A stretch of DNA of 64,000 nt. It comes from Welwitschia mirabilis (lineage: Eukaryota; Gnetophyta; Gnetopsida; Welwitschiales). Below the pieces are notes generated by a model. That model was not told the origin of the DNA, searched no databases, and was given only the letters and a program-made list of their open reading frames with translations. Position numbers and translations under genes: made by a program. Position 1 is the first letter of the stretch. Each line of letters opens with the position of its first letter. Location of the stretch: NCBI GenBank assembly GCA_051453625.1, contig JBOZIK010000001.1, forward strand, positions 154,496,838-154,560,837, written 5' to 3'. Positions 37,794-49,289 of the stretch are shown in pieces.

Positions 37794-38876
37794 TTAGAAA
37801 GCTAAATATTGTAAATTAAAAGTTCACAAAGTGAACAGTAAGTTGCAAAATTACTAAAAGAAATAGAGGAGGATTTGTCTTCACTAAATTAACACTTAAC
37901 ATGTTTAGAGATTTATTGGCCACCACCTGTGCTATTGGGAGATCCTTAATAATTTTGATCTAACTAAACAAACCAATACCATAATTAGTACAATAAGTTT
38001 CTAATGAGGGCAAGGGCCTAGCTCATTAGCTAAATCCGATTAGTAATTTTCTTATGGTCTTATGGTCAAAAGTTCAAATCCCCATAGGAACTGATGGGTG
38101 TGTGGGTAACCTTAACCAAATCCCACTTAATCCCAAGGGCTATGGGGTAATCTGACACCACATAATCCTTACGGTGGTGGACATGGATATGGATCCATAA
38201 GGGACAATTAGTGATTATGTGCAGTGCTAGGATTTTCTATGTATTAAAAGAGAAAAAATCTCAAGGGCCATGTGATAATCACATATCACATAATCTTTAT
38301 GGTGGTGGACGTGGACATAGCTCCGTAAGGTACAACCAATGCTAATTTGTGGCATTGGGATTTTCTATGTGTTAAAGAGAAAAAAAAAAATTCTGATGAA
38401 CATCATCCTTGAAGAAGAAAAATCTCGAGGGTTGTGTGGCAATCAAATACTACATAATCCTTATGGGGGTGGACATGGACATAGCTACATGAAATACAAC
38501 TAGCACTTATGTGTAATACTAGGATTTTCTATGTCAAAGGAAAAAAAAATTCCTATGAACAACATCTTCGAAGAGGAAAACTCTTAAAGGCTGTGTGGCA
38601 ATCAAAGATCACATAATCCTTATGATGGTGGACATGGATATAGCTGCATAAGGTACAACTAGTGCTTATGTCCAATGCTAGGATTTTCTATGTACCATAT
38701 AAGAAGAAGCTTTCGATGAACACCATCTTCAAAGAGAAAAAAACATGTTCATACATTCATGAGCCTTTGTATCTAATTGGCATCACTTAACATGTGTTTT
38801 TCTCACTTTCAATAAAGCTATAAACTACTTTGCTCGATACATTAGACTTTTTTAATTTCAAATATTCGTACTTACC
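37794..38876 (+). repeat. Array unit C
   Basis: 1083 bp; tRNA-like segment 38006-38090, with a small duplication (cttatggt twice) between the boxes; four sub-repeats; single tail. Confidence 0.9.
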
Positions 38877-39934
38877 TTAGAAAGCTAAATAATGTAAACT
38901 AACAATTCACAAAACTGAACACTAAGTTGCAAAATTACTAAAAGAAATAGAGGAGGAGTTGTCTTCATTAAATTAACACTTGACATATTTAGATATTTAT
39001 TAGCCACCACCTATGCTATTGGGAGCTACTTAACAATTTCAATCTAATTAAAGAAACCAAGACCATAATGAGTACGATATAGTATCTAATGAGGGCAAGG
39101 ACCCTGGCTTATTAGTTAAATATGATTAGTAATTTTCTTATGGTCAAGAGTTCAAATCCCCATAGGAACTGAGGGGTGCGTGGGTAACCTTAACCAAATC
39201 CCACATAATCCCAAGGGCTATGGGGTAATCAAACATCACATAATCCTTGCGGTGGTGGATATGGACATAGCTCCATAAGGGATAACTTGTGATTATGTGC
39301 AGTGCTGGGATTTTCTATGTGTCAAAGAGAAAAAAAATTATGATGAATATCATCTTTGAAGAGGAAAAATCTCAAGGGTTGTGTGGCAATCAAATAGTAC
39401 ATAATCCTTATGGTGTTGGACATGGACATAGCTATATGAGATACAACTAGCGCTTATGTTTAATACTAGGATTTTCTGTGTCAAAGGTAAAAAAAATTTC
39501 CTATGAATGTCATCTTCAAAGAGGAAGAATCTTGAAGGTTGCATGGCAATCAGATACCACATAATCCTTATGGTGGTGGACATGGATATAGCTGCATAAG
39601 GTACAACGAGTGCTTATGTCCAATGTTGGAATTTTCTATGTGCTAAACAAGGAAAAATTTTCAATGAACACCATCTTTAAAGAGGGAAAACATGCTTACA
39701 CATTTATGAGCCTTTATATCTAATCAACATCACTTAACATGTGCTTTTCTCACTTTCCATTAAAGCTACAAACTATGTTCCTTAGTGCATTAGATTTCTT
39801 TTTTAATTTCTAATATTCATATTTACCTTTAACATCACTTACATTTGTTTTTCTCACTTTCCATAAAGCTACAAACTACTTTGCTCAATACATTAGATTT
39901 TTTTTCTTTTTAATTTCAAATATTCATATTTACC
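38877..39934 (+). repeat. Array unit D, one sub-repeat short
   Basis: 1058 bp; tRNA-like segment 39091-39165; only three sub-repeats, the first appearing to be a fusion of types 1 and 2; the tail is present twice. Confidence 0.9.
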
Positions 39935-41115
39935 TTAGAAAGCTAAATATTTTAAACTAAAAGTTCACAAAGGTGAACACTAAGTTGCAAAATTACTAAA
40001 AGAAATAGAGAAGGATTTGTCTTCACTAAATTGGTACTTCACATATTTAGATATTTATTAGCGACCATCGATGCTATTGGGAGCTACTCAATAATTTTGG
40101 TCTAACTAAATAAACTAAGACCATAATGAGTATAGTATAGTTTCTAATAAGGGCAAGGGCCCTAGCTTATTAGTTAAATCTAATTAGTAATTTCTTTATG
40201 GTTAAGAGTTCAAATCCCCATAGGAACCGAGGGGTGTGTGTGTAACCTTAACCAAATCCCACATAATCACAAGGGCTATGGGGTAATTAGACACCACATA
40301 ATCCTTACAGTGATGAACATGGACATAGCTTCATAAGGGATAACTAGTGATTATGGGCAGTGCTAGGATTTTCTATGTGTCAAAAAGAGAAAAAATTTCA
40401 AGGGCCATGTGACAATCACATATCACATAATCTTTATGGTGGTGGACATGGACATAGCTCTGTAAGGTATAGCTAGTGCTAATTTGTAGTGCTGGGATTT
40501 TCTATGTGTCAAAGGGAACAAAATTCTGATGAACATCATGTTTAAAGAGGAAAAATCTCGAGGGTTGCGTGACAATCAAATACTACATAATCCTTATGGT
40601 GGTGGACATGGACATAGCTACATGAGATACAACTAGTGCTTATGTGTAATACTAGGATTTTTTGTGTCAAAGGGAAAAAAGTTTCCTATGAACAATATCT
40701 TCATAAAGGAAAAATCTTGAAGGCTGTGTGGAAATCAGATACCACATAATCCTTATGGTGGTGGACATGGATATAGCTGCATAAGGTACAACTAGTGCTT
40801 ATGTCCAATGCTGCGATTTTCTATGTGCCAAACAAGAAAAAATTTTCAATAACACCATCTTCAAAGAGGGAAAAGTATGCTCACATGTTCGTGAGCCTTT
40901 ATATCTAATTAACATTACTTAACATGTGTTTTTCTCGATTTTCATTAAAGCTACAAACTATGTTGCTTAGTGCATTAGTTTTCTTTTTTAATTTCTAATA
41001 TCCATATTTACCTTTAACATTACTTACATTTGTTTTTCTCACTTTCCATAAAGCTACAAATTACTTTGCTAAATACATTAGATTATTTTTTTAATTTCAA
41101 ATATTCATATTTACC
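39935..41115 (+). repeat. Array unit E
   Basis: 1181 bp; tRNA-like segment 40149-40225; four sub-repeats; double tail. Confidence 0.9.
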
Positions 41116-42315
41116 TTAGAAAGCTAAATATTGTAAATTAAAAGTTTGTAAAAGTGAATACTAAGTTGCAAAATTACTAAAAGAAATAGAGCAAGATTAG
41201 TCTTCACTAAACTGACACTTGACATATTTGGATATTTATTGGCTACCACCTATGCTATTGGGAGCTACTCAATAGTTTTGATCTAACTAAACGATCAAAA
41301 CCATAATGAGTACAATATAATTTCTAATGATGGCAAGGGCCCTAGCTCATTACCTAAATCTAATTAGTAATTTCCTTATGGTCAAGAGTTCAAATCCCCA
41401 TAGGAACTAAAGGGTGTGTGGGTAACCCTAACCAAATTCCACATAATTCCAAGGGCTATGGTGTAATCAGACACCACATAGTGGACATGGACATAGCTCC
41501 ATAAAGGACAACTAGTAATTATGTGCAATGCTGGGATTTTCTATGTGTCAAAAACAGGAAAAATCTCGAGGGCCATGCGGCAATCAGGTATCACATAATC
41601 TTTATGGTGGTGGACATGGGCATAGCTCCGTAAGGTACAATGAGTCCTAACTTGTAATGCTGGGATTTTCTTTGTATCAAAGAGTTAAAAATTCTATTGA
41701 ACATCTTTGAAAAGGAAAAATCTCGAGGGTTTTGTGGTAATCAAATCTTACGTAATCCTTATGGTGGTGGACATGGACATAGCTACATGAGATACAACTA
41801 GTGCTTATGTGTAATACTAGGATTTTCTATGTCAAAGGGAAAAAATTTCTTATAAACATCATCTTTGAGGAGGAAAAAAAAAATCTCAAAGGCTGTTAGA
41901 TATCACATAATCCTTATGGTGGTGGACATGGATATAAGTGCATAAGGCGCAACTAATGCTTATGTCCAATGTTGGGATTTTCTATGTGCCAAACAAGAAA
42001 AAATTTTCGATGAACACCATCTTCCAAGAGGGAAAAACATGCTTACACGTTCATGAGCCTTTATATCTAATTAACATCACTTAATATGTGTTTTTCCTTT
42101 ATATCTAGTTAACATCACTCAAATATGTGTTTTTCTCACTTTCCATTAAAGCTATAAACTATGTTGCTTAGTGCATTAGATTTCTTTTTTAATCTCTAAT
42201 ATCCTTATGTGCTTTTAACATCACTTACATTTGTTTTTCTCACTTTCCACAAAGCTACAAACTACTTTACTCAATACATCAAATTTTTTTGTAATTTCAA
42301 ATATTCATATTTACC
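41116..42315 (+). repeat. Array unit F, last unit
   Basis: 1200 bp; tRNA-like segment 41329-41405; four sub-repeats, the first lacking about 17 bases after accacata; double tail with a further short repeat. Similarity stops at 42315. Confidence 0.9.
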
Positions 42316-42616
42316 TTAGAGAATGTTTGCAATTCAAATATAAAAAAATTGTTTTAAAATTATTTTGTTCCATTTTATTGGATAATGGTTTATTACCCAT
42401 TTGATGAATGTATGTTTCACTAATAATAAAGCATTTAAAACTTTTATTTGCATATAGACATCTTAAACAAGGCCACTTTACATAATTTCTTACGTTTTAC
42501 TTCTACAAAGCCACTGTTATACAAACTACAATTGCAAAAGAGAATTACGATTAAGAGAAGATACAAGCAGCATTTAACATGTTAAAAATACTTCCTTCTT
42601 TAAATTTTTAAATACT
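42316..42616. other. Upstream region of VPS15
   Basis: About 300 bases between the end of the array and the TATA box. No repeats or coding motifs seen. Confidence 0.5.
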
Positions 42617-42624
42617 TATAAAAG
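42617..42624 (+). promoter_or_regulatory. Candidate TATA box of VPS15
   Basis: The sequence tataaaag, about 400 bases upstream of the VPS15 start codon. If used, transcription would begin near 42650 and the 5' UTR would be about 370 bases. The base composition becomes more GC-rich from here, consistent with the start of a gene. Confidence 0.5.
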
Positions 42625-43018
42625 GTACGGAACAACGGTTACACGTAAAAAAGGGCAAAAACAAAAAGAAAAAAAAGTAAAAACAGGAGAGAACGCCGTC
42701 GGTAAGATAAATTTACGGAGACTAACACCAGGTTAGAAGAGTTTCTTGATAAGCTGTTCTGGCGAAGATATCTGAAAGATCCGTTACTGTGATACCCTCT
42801 TTGATAAAATGTAAGGAACTTGATAATTGAAATCTGCAGAAGAGGATTTTTCAACCGTTTCTTGCTTGCCGGAAAGGGGGCGGAAGGGGAAAGTAAAGGC
42901 CGAATTGTGACACAGCTTGCAACCGGTTTTTCCTTGTGTACCTTTCCGTTTGCATCCATGCCTTCAGTGTTCATTTTCTTCGCGTAGGATCGCTGCAATT
43001 TCAATTTGATTGTCCAAC

Positions 43019-43216
43019 ATGGGAAACAAAATTGCCAGAACCACGCAGGGTTCGGCTTCAGAGTACTATTTGCAGGACCTTCCGTCATCTTATAATCTGG
43101 TTTTGAAGGAGGTCTTAGGAAGAGGTCGATTCCTTAAATCTATACTCTGTAAGCACGACGAAGGTCTGGTGCTCGTTAAAGTTTATTTCAAGCGTGGTGA
43201 CTCCGTCGATCTCAGG
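43019..43216 (+). CDS. VPS15: VPS15 kinase, first coding exon
   Basis: Encodes the first 66 residues of VPS15 (PI3-kinase regulatory subunit, p150/PIK3R4), the pseudokinase-scaffold that anchors and activates the VPS34 lipid kinase on endosomal and autophagic membranes. The protein begins MGNKIARTTQ, with Gly2 set for N-myristoylation as known for this family. It continues with DLPSSYNLVLKEVLGRGR, the glycine-rich start of the kinase domain, and VKVYFKRGD, holding the ATP-site Lys in VKVY. The ATG at 43019 is chosen because the myristoylation motif must be N-terminal; the upstream in-frame codons are not part of the known protein. The exon ends DLR with donor agg|gtaagg at 43217, where the family continues with EYERRL. 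No stop or frameshift. No further exon (kinase core, HEAT, WD40) was found in the window. Confidence 0.92.
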
Positions 43217-43222
43217 GTAAGG
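43217..43222 (+). other. Splice donor of VPS15 intron 1
   Basis: gtaagg directly after the Arg codon that ends the conserved segment. The frame continues open for only 11 more codons, which do not match the family. Confidence 0.8.
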
Positions 43223-45860
43223 ATGTTATTCCTTTTGTCTTCCATGTGAATTCTCCCTTTACGTATTGTTGTTGTCTTTGAATCTTGATCTATAAGAACG
43301 TAGGAGAGAGTATTTAACCTTATAACGGCTTTTTTTTGGGTTATACTTCTGTCTGTATCCTTAACTTTAGTTTCTGAGATATTGCATATTTTGTTCGCTA
43401 AATCTACTTTTGGAAGTGCTAAACCTACAAATTCATGTTGGATGCGCTTTAAATTTCTTGCTTTTCTTTTCACTGTGGACACAAAGTGAGGATATCTCGA
43501 AAGTAGTGAACTCTTACATGAAGTTTTGAAATTAATTTGGCGTGTTAGTTCGGACAGAGTTTCACATGCCTTAAGAATAATTTGTGCATCAATAGGAGTG
43601 TCTGTGCATGCATTGATGTACTGTCTCAAATGTTTCTCTATGTTGAATCCCTAATAAATAAAATGTAGGACAGTAGGAGGTTGGTGTATCATCATTGTGG
43701 ATAAAGGCAATTCCTTGTTTCTTCATGTGTGTAACCTTTGTTATGCTAACTATTTTATTAAAAGGGACCTTTATACATGCACTTCATATTGACATGCATT
43801 TTGATTTATAATTCTTTGTTACTTCAACTTTCTCCAAGTTTGATCCTTTCTCTAGCTTTGATAATTGTGCATTTAAATGCTTTTTCTGAAATTGTTGAAT
43901 TGTGAGTGAACATTTCTTGTATTCTACTATGAGAGGATGTTGTGATGTTTCAAGGTTCTCAAACAATTGGCTATTATGAAGGGAGGTACCTTTTGAGCTT
44001 TGATATGAGATGAAATACAAACGATTCTATGTGCATTTGCTACAGGAGCTTTAGCTTGAGCAAGAATGACAAGTTGTGTTGTATGTCTTGTTTCCTTTTA
44101 TTTTGAAGACAATAGAACTTTGTAGTAATTCCTATGGACATAAAAAAGTAAGAGTCCAAATCATGTTAAATCCAGCTATGTAGTTCTAGTTTTTTGCAAT
44201 TTGTTTTGATCAAATTCAAAATTGGCATCCATTGAAAAGAAAAAAATTTAAACCATTAGAACCACAACACAATATGGAATCAACATGACAAAGGGACATT
44301 GCAACAAGTCAATTGTGGGCTAGAATAACTAAGAAACATAACATATCTCAATAATATTACAACTAATAAGTTCTTGATAATAATACTCAATAGCCTATGT
44401 AGAGTCAGCGGAGTATGCATTACCCAACTCATGCCTCTAGGTTTCTAACTTAGGTTAGACAATCTTGGTGTTTGCATTTATTGTTGGGTCTAGTATATTT
44501 GAACGATTTCTTTTTGACAGGCTTGTGGTCTTGGCAATGTTACCCAATGTTTGGCAATTTTTGTCGTTGGATGTGTTGATAGACCTTGGGTGGAATCATA
44601 GTGAGATGGATAGGATCAGGATTGCGATCCACGCAATTTAGAATTGGAATCTGCAAAAAAGTGCTTTAAATTGGCGTAGAATCATGATCTCTATGAAATT
44701 GCGCCTTGGAGTATCTAGATCATGGTCTAAACGATCCGCTGCAAGTTGTGATCTAGGAGGATTCCACAATCTATGAATCCTTCACATTCAATAGGGCCAT
44801 TAATAGCCAAAAAATGATTATTTTTAGTGCATAGAGCCCCTTTTTCTATGACTTTCAGGTGTTGTACACATTGTAAGCACAAAGTGCTCTACATTTGCCT
44901 CATTCTCAATCTCAAAGTCGAGGTTTTGCCCTTCATTTTGTTGTGCATTGTGATCTGACTATTTGGTTTAGTCATTTTGCCGTATGAAAACATTAGACAT
45001 AGATGTCTATTTTCATATAGTGTCCTTATGCTTGGACTTCGGAAGAAACGTTGGTAACAATATATTATGTTTTGATTACTTTGACTTGTTATGTGCACTA
45101 TATATAATATAGTACTATAGTGTTGTTCTTTGTAATGTACAAATATTAAACATTCAACAATGTTTTCAGAAATGAAGAAAAATCTATTTTTAAATTTCTT
45201 TTAGCTATCTGGTTCTATGCTATCTTGAAAATGGTTCTAGATGATTCCAATGATTTGGATCTCCAAAATGGAAAAATGCTTTAGCAAATGATCCTATCCA
45301 TTTAACAATGCGTGGAATTGTAGATTTTTTTCATAATTTGCTTATCCTATCTTGTTGTGAGGCAATGTATGAACCCCTTTGCTATTAGTTCAACGTGCAA
45401 ACGCTAAGCCAAATCTGCTTCTGCATTTTACTTTTCCCTTATCAAGGATGATTTGTATCATTGAATTTTGTAAAAGATTTGAGAGAGCTCTTCACCTTTA
45501 TGCTATTTCCAATGATATAAAGTGAAAAGGGTTAAGCCTCATTAAATTCTTGTGTGTTCTTTTTGTTTTTGTGATATTGTCTTTACTGCTTCTATTGCAT
45601 AATTTTGTAATGATTAGCATCAAAAATCCTATAGTTGTTAGGGTTCACAGTGGTTGAACTTTAGGGAGCCAGGTGAAGCAAAGCAACCCAAGGGGATTGA
45701 CGCAAGCGTAACAAAGTAGCGAAGATAGGGTGTAGAGTGCAGCAAATTTTTTGCACATCTGTACAATTGCTTTTTATCATCTGTTTGCTTATTTCTTGAT
45801 TTTTGTACAAAGTTAGAAGCAAGTCATCAAATCAACAGAATGCTAAGAACAAACAAGCTT
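43223..45860 (+). other. VPS15 intron 1, first part
   Basis: Non-coding, low in recognisable repeats. Minus-strand open frames at 43183-43629 and 43784-44020 show no motif. No match to VPS15 exon 2. Confidence 0.6.
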
Positions 45861-45960
45861 NNNNNNNNNNNNNNNNNNNNNNNNNNNNNNNNNNNNNNNN
45901 NNNNNNNNNNNNNNNNNNNNNNNNNNNNNNNNNNNNNNNNNNNNNNNNNNNNNNNNNNNN
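45861..45960. other. Assembly gap (100 N)
   Basis: Gap of nominal length. Sequence right of it matches the 3' LTR from about 160 bases after its start; sequence left of it does not match, so the 5' LTR boundary is inside. Confidence 0.99.
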
Positions 45961-47184
45961 ATTCTATCAGGACAACCAAATTCGAAAAAGAAAAATCAGC
46001 TGAGTGAAGAACGGGCAACCGAATTTGTTTCTAAGGGTGACTAGGTAATCTGTGAAAGATAAGCCAAGATATCAAAGGGCGACCAAACTGTATCATAAGG
46101 GTGACTCAGTTAAAATTAGGTTCTGCACCCGATGAGGGCGATTGTGTTGTATCATGCAGGCGATCCAGTTAGAACCAAGATCTTCACTAATTAAGGACAA
46201 TTAAGACCTATCATGAGGGCGATCGAAGTTAAATCTAAGGAAATAGTTTCCGTGACTTGGGAGGGCGACCGAACAAATGTTAAGGTTGACCAAACGTATA
46301 TCTTTGTTAGCCATTAGAGCTCATCATGCCTTTCAAAAGTGGATCTTGGAAACAAAGACTTACAAAGACTTACACTGAATATTTTGAATGGTCATTTTCA
46401 GTCCGTTCTATTTAAAGGGATCTTTCAATAGATCTTATTACTGATCTAACTCTGAAAAGATTTCCTATGATTGAAAAGAACACCTTTTAAAAGGAGTGTA
46501 CTGTACCTCATATACTGTTATACTCTAGTGATCATTCTTGAGCATGTTGTCCCATCCAGCTATAGAGGGCGACCAAATAAATGTTAAGGTTGACCAAACG
46601 TATATCTTTGTTAGCCATTAGAGCTCATCATGCCTCTCAAAATGGATCTTGGAAACAAAGACTTGCACTGAATCTTTTGAATGGTCATTTTCAGTTCGTT
46701 CTATTTAAAGGGATCTTTCAATAGATCTTATTACTGATCTATCTCTGAAAAGATTTACTATGATTGAAAAGAACACCTTCTGAAAAGAGTGTACTGTACC
46801 TCATATACTGTTATACTCTAGTGATCATTCTTGAGCATGTTGTTCCATCCAGCTATAGAGAGCTGACTTTTGTACTGCACTCTTGGAGCACATCTGTGCA
46901 CCTGTGCCCATTCGAAACTCTCTTCCTTCTAATGGTTGTGAATAAACCCTAAAATCCACTGTTGATTGTAAAAGGTTATTGGTGAGCCTGAAAACCATTG
47001 ATTGTGGATAATATATTCCGACTTGAGACTCAGTGTCTAGAAGTTGAAGGGTAGTGACTCTCCACCATTATAAACCTGTGCATTTTTCATTGTTTTATCC
47101 AATTTTAGTAGATTAAGTTAGTTTGATTTATTTGAGCTTTAAAGATACCCTATTCATCCCCTTCTATGGTTGATCCTCCTATCA
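45961..47184 (+). repeat. 5' LTR with internal ~300 bp duplication
   Basis: Pairs with the 3' LTR 54256-55337 from about 54417 on and ends ctcctatca just before the primer-binding site. Segment 46263-46565 is repeated at 46566-46859 (both begin agggcgacca/gaa and end atccagctatag), absent from the 3' LTR. Short motifs like agggcgacc recur about every 30 bases. Confidence 0.85.
46263..46859 (+). repeat. Tandem duplication in the 5' LTR
   Basis: Two adjacent ~295-300 bp copies differing at few positions; the first has an extra acttacaaag. Confidence 0.9.
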
Positions 47185-47198
47185 ATTGGTATTAGGGC
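47185..47198 (+). other. Primer-binding site, initiator tRNA-Met type
   Basis: ttggtattagggct immediately after the LTR; usual form tggtatcagagc, with two changes. Confidence 0.75.
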
Positions 47199-47247
47199 TT
47201 TGGTTGAGTAATAGATCCTAATAGGTCTTTGCTCCACTACCCTAGAA

Positions 47248-49010
47248 ATGAGTGAACCCACTAAAGGCAACTTCGTTACAAGGCCACCATTCCTTGATGG
47301 AACCAANNNNNNNNNNNNNNNNNNNNNNNNNNNNNNNNNNNNNNNNNNNNNNNNNNNNNNNNNNNNNNNNNNNNNNNNNNNNNNNNNNNNNNNNNNNNNN
47401 NNNNNNNNNNNNNNNNNNNNNNNNNNNNNNNNNNNNNNNNNNNNNNNNNNNNNNNNNNNNNNNNNNNNNNNNNNNNNNNNNNNNNNNNNNNNNNNNNNNN
47501 NNNNNNNNNNNNNNNNNNNNNNNNNNNNNNNNNNNNNNNNNNNNNNNNNNNNNNNNNNNNNNNNNNNNNNNNNNNNNNNNNNNNNNNNNNNNNNNNNNNN
47601 NNNNNNNNNNNNNNNNNNNNNNNNNNNNNNNNNNNNNNNNNNNNNNNNNNNNNNNNNNNNNNNNNNNNNNNNNNNNNNNNNNNNNNNNNNNNNNNNNNNN
47701 NNNNNNNNNNNNNNNNNNNNNNNNNNNNNNNNNNNNNNNNNNNNNNNNNNNNNNNNNNNNNNNNNNNNNNNNNNNNNNNTACAAGGCCACCATTCCTTGA
47801 TGGAACCAATTACGGCTACTGGAAAGCCAAAATGAGAGTCTTTGTTCAGTTTATTGACTAGATATATGGGAATCAGTCACTAATGGATATTCTCTTCCAA
47901 CTATGTAGGATCCTATAACTAAAATCGTATCTTTGAAAAGTAAAGACAAATGGACTCCTGAAGAAAAAAATGCAGCTTCGTGCAACTTTAAAGGATTAAG
48001 TGCAATCTTCTGTGCCATAGGTCCAGAAGATTTTAAGAGGATAGTAAATTGCACAATAGCAAAGGAAGCATGGGACATACTGCAGACAGCTCATTAAGGA
48101 ACAAGCCTGGTGAAACAAGCAAAGCTGCAAATGTGCTCATCACGTAGTTTGAAGACCTTAAAATGGAAGAAGATGAAGGTATTAATGGTTTTTTTGTAAA
48201 ACTAACTGATATTATAAATTCAATGCGTGCCTTAGGTGAAGAAATTGAAGAAACAAGAGTAGTACGTAAAGCCTTGAGATCTCCACCAAAGAGATTTGAA
48301 TCTAAGGTCACTACTATTGAAGAAAGTAAGGACTTAAACAACATGAAGATGGATGAACTTCAGAGAAATCTGCATACATTTGAACTGAAGTTGGGAAAAT
48401 TGAAGAAGAAAAGTGTAGCAGTAAACTGTCACTCATGAGAATGTTGATGGCAAAGAAGGATCTGATCAAAAACTAAATAGTGATGATGAAATGGCTCTTC
48501 TAGCCAAGAGGTTCAAAAGGTTTATGCAATGTAAACACAACGGAGTCAATCCAGAAGACCTTTAAAAAGGAAGGATGAAGGAAAACGAGATATTCAGTGT
48601 TGTTTGTGCAAAGGTTTTGGTTACACATCAAATATTTGCCTAAACAATAGGAAAGAAGATAAGAGGAAGGGCAAGAAAGCGTTGTCAACAACCTGGGATG
48701 ACGATGAAAGTGAAAGTGATCTCAACTCAGAACCCAAAAAAGGCAGAGTCTCTCTCATGGCTTTTGTTGACGGAAAGGTATGTACCTTACCCCCTCTTGA
48801 TTCTTTTGTTTGTAAAGAACCTCTTAATGAAATAGAAATAGAACTTTATATGGAATGTCAAAATTTAGCTCTCAAAGTAAACAATCTGAGGAAATACAAC
48901 TAAAACTTAACTGAGAAGCTAAAAGCCAAGCAAAAAGAAATTTATGAATTGAAATGTAGACTGGAGCAGAACCCTCAAAACATCTAGGAAGTCATGTTAC
49001 TGTAAAGGAG
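47248..49010 (+). pseudogene. copia gag remnant (Sirevirus-like)
   Basis: Structural polyprotein. It begins MSEPTKGNFVTRPPFLDGT; after the gap, DGTNYGYWKAKMRVF is the start of the UBN2-type gag domain. The open frame 48163-48438 has SMRALGEEIEETRVVRKAL, then KVTTIEESKDLNNMKMDEL, the end of that domain. A zinc knuckle lies at 48598-48639 (C-CL-C style: CLCKGFGYTSNIC) in which the His is replaced by Tyr, which would stop it binding zinc. Several frameshifts and stops. Confidence 0.85.
47307..47779. other. Assembly gap (473 N) with identical flanks
   Basis: The 30 bases before it (47277-47306) are identical to the 30 bases after it (47780-47809). The gap is probably false: joining the flanks keeps gag in frame. 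Confidence 0.95.
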
Positions 49011-49289
49011 AGAGTAAACAAACTAAAAAAGAATCTCAAATTGGACCATTGCCTAGTCTAATCGGGTCATAGGTCATAGATCTTTAAACAAATTCGCTTC
49101 AAAGTCCTCTCTGGTAAACATCATGTGTCATTATTGCAATAAAAGAGGTCACTCTAAAATAGATTGTGTTTTTGGTAAAAACTAGTTTCATTATTCTATG
49201 CTAGACACTCAATATAGATTCTCTCCAAAACTTGTGCAAAACGTCAAAAACAACAGACGCATGACATGGATCTTAAAATCCTCCACAGA

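Larger units (their letters stand above)
34213..42315 (+). repeat. Nested tandem array, six units
   Basis: Six head-to-tail units occupy about 8.1 kb. Order in each: ~105 bp copia LTR end (ttagaaagctaaa... to actaaattgaca); a spacer with a conserved run like gccaccacctatgctattgg; a tRNA-like segment with A and B boxes; three or four sub-repeats of 130-165 bp (core: cataatccttatggtggtgg, then gattttctatgtg, then gaacaccatcttc); and an AT-rich tail present once or twice (core: ctcactttccataaagctac). Units B to F measure 1073, 1083, 1058, 1181 and 1200 bp; unit A is interrupted by plastid DNA. Short minus-strand open frames in the array (36987-39583) only reflect the sub-repeats. Confidence 0.9.

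Noticed and set aside
36987-39583. Minus-strand open frames with a recurring HHHKDYV peptide
   Set aside because: The peptide recurs because the DNA sub-repeat recurs; frames are short, start at different places and are broken in other units.
34213-42315. Possible CRISPR-like array
   Set aside because: Repeats are long, unequal and nested, without unique spacers, in a plant nuclear context.
42639-43088. 149-codon minus-strand frame over the VPS15 5' region
   Set aside because: Antisense to the VPS15 start and 5' UTR, no family motif.
43183-43629. 148-codon minus-strand frame in the intron
   Set aside because: No recognisable motif, overlaps the end of VPS15 exon 1 on the other strand; may be chance.
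47242-47835. Four overlapping long frames
   Set aside because: All cross the 473-N gap; only the first 19 codons and the part after the gap are real gag sequence.
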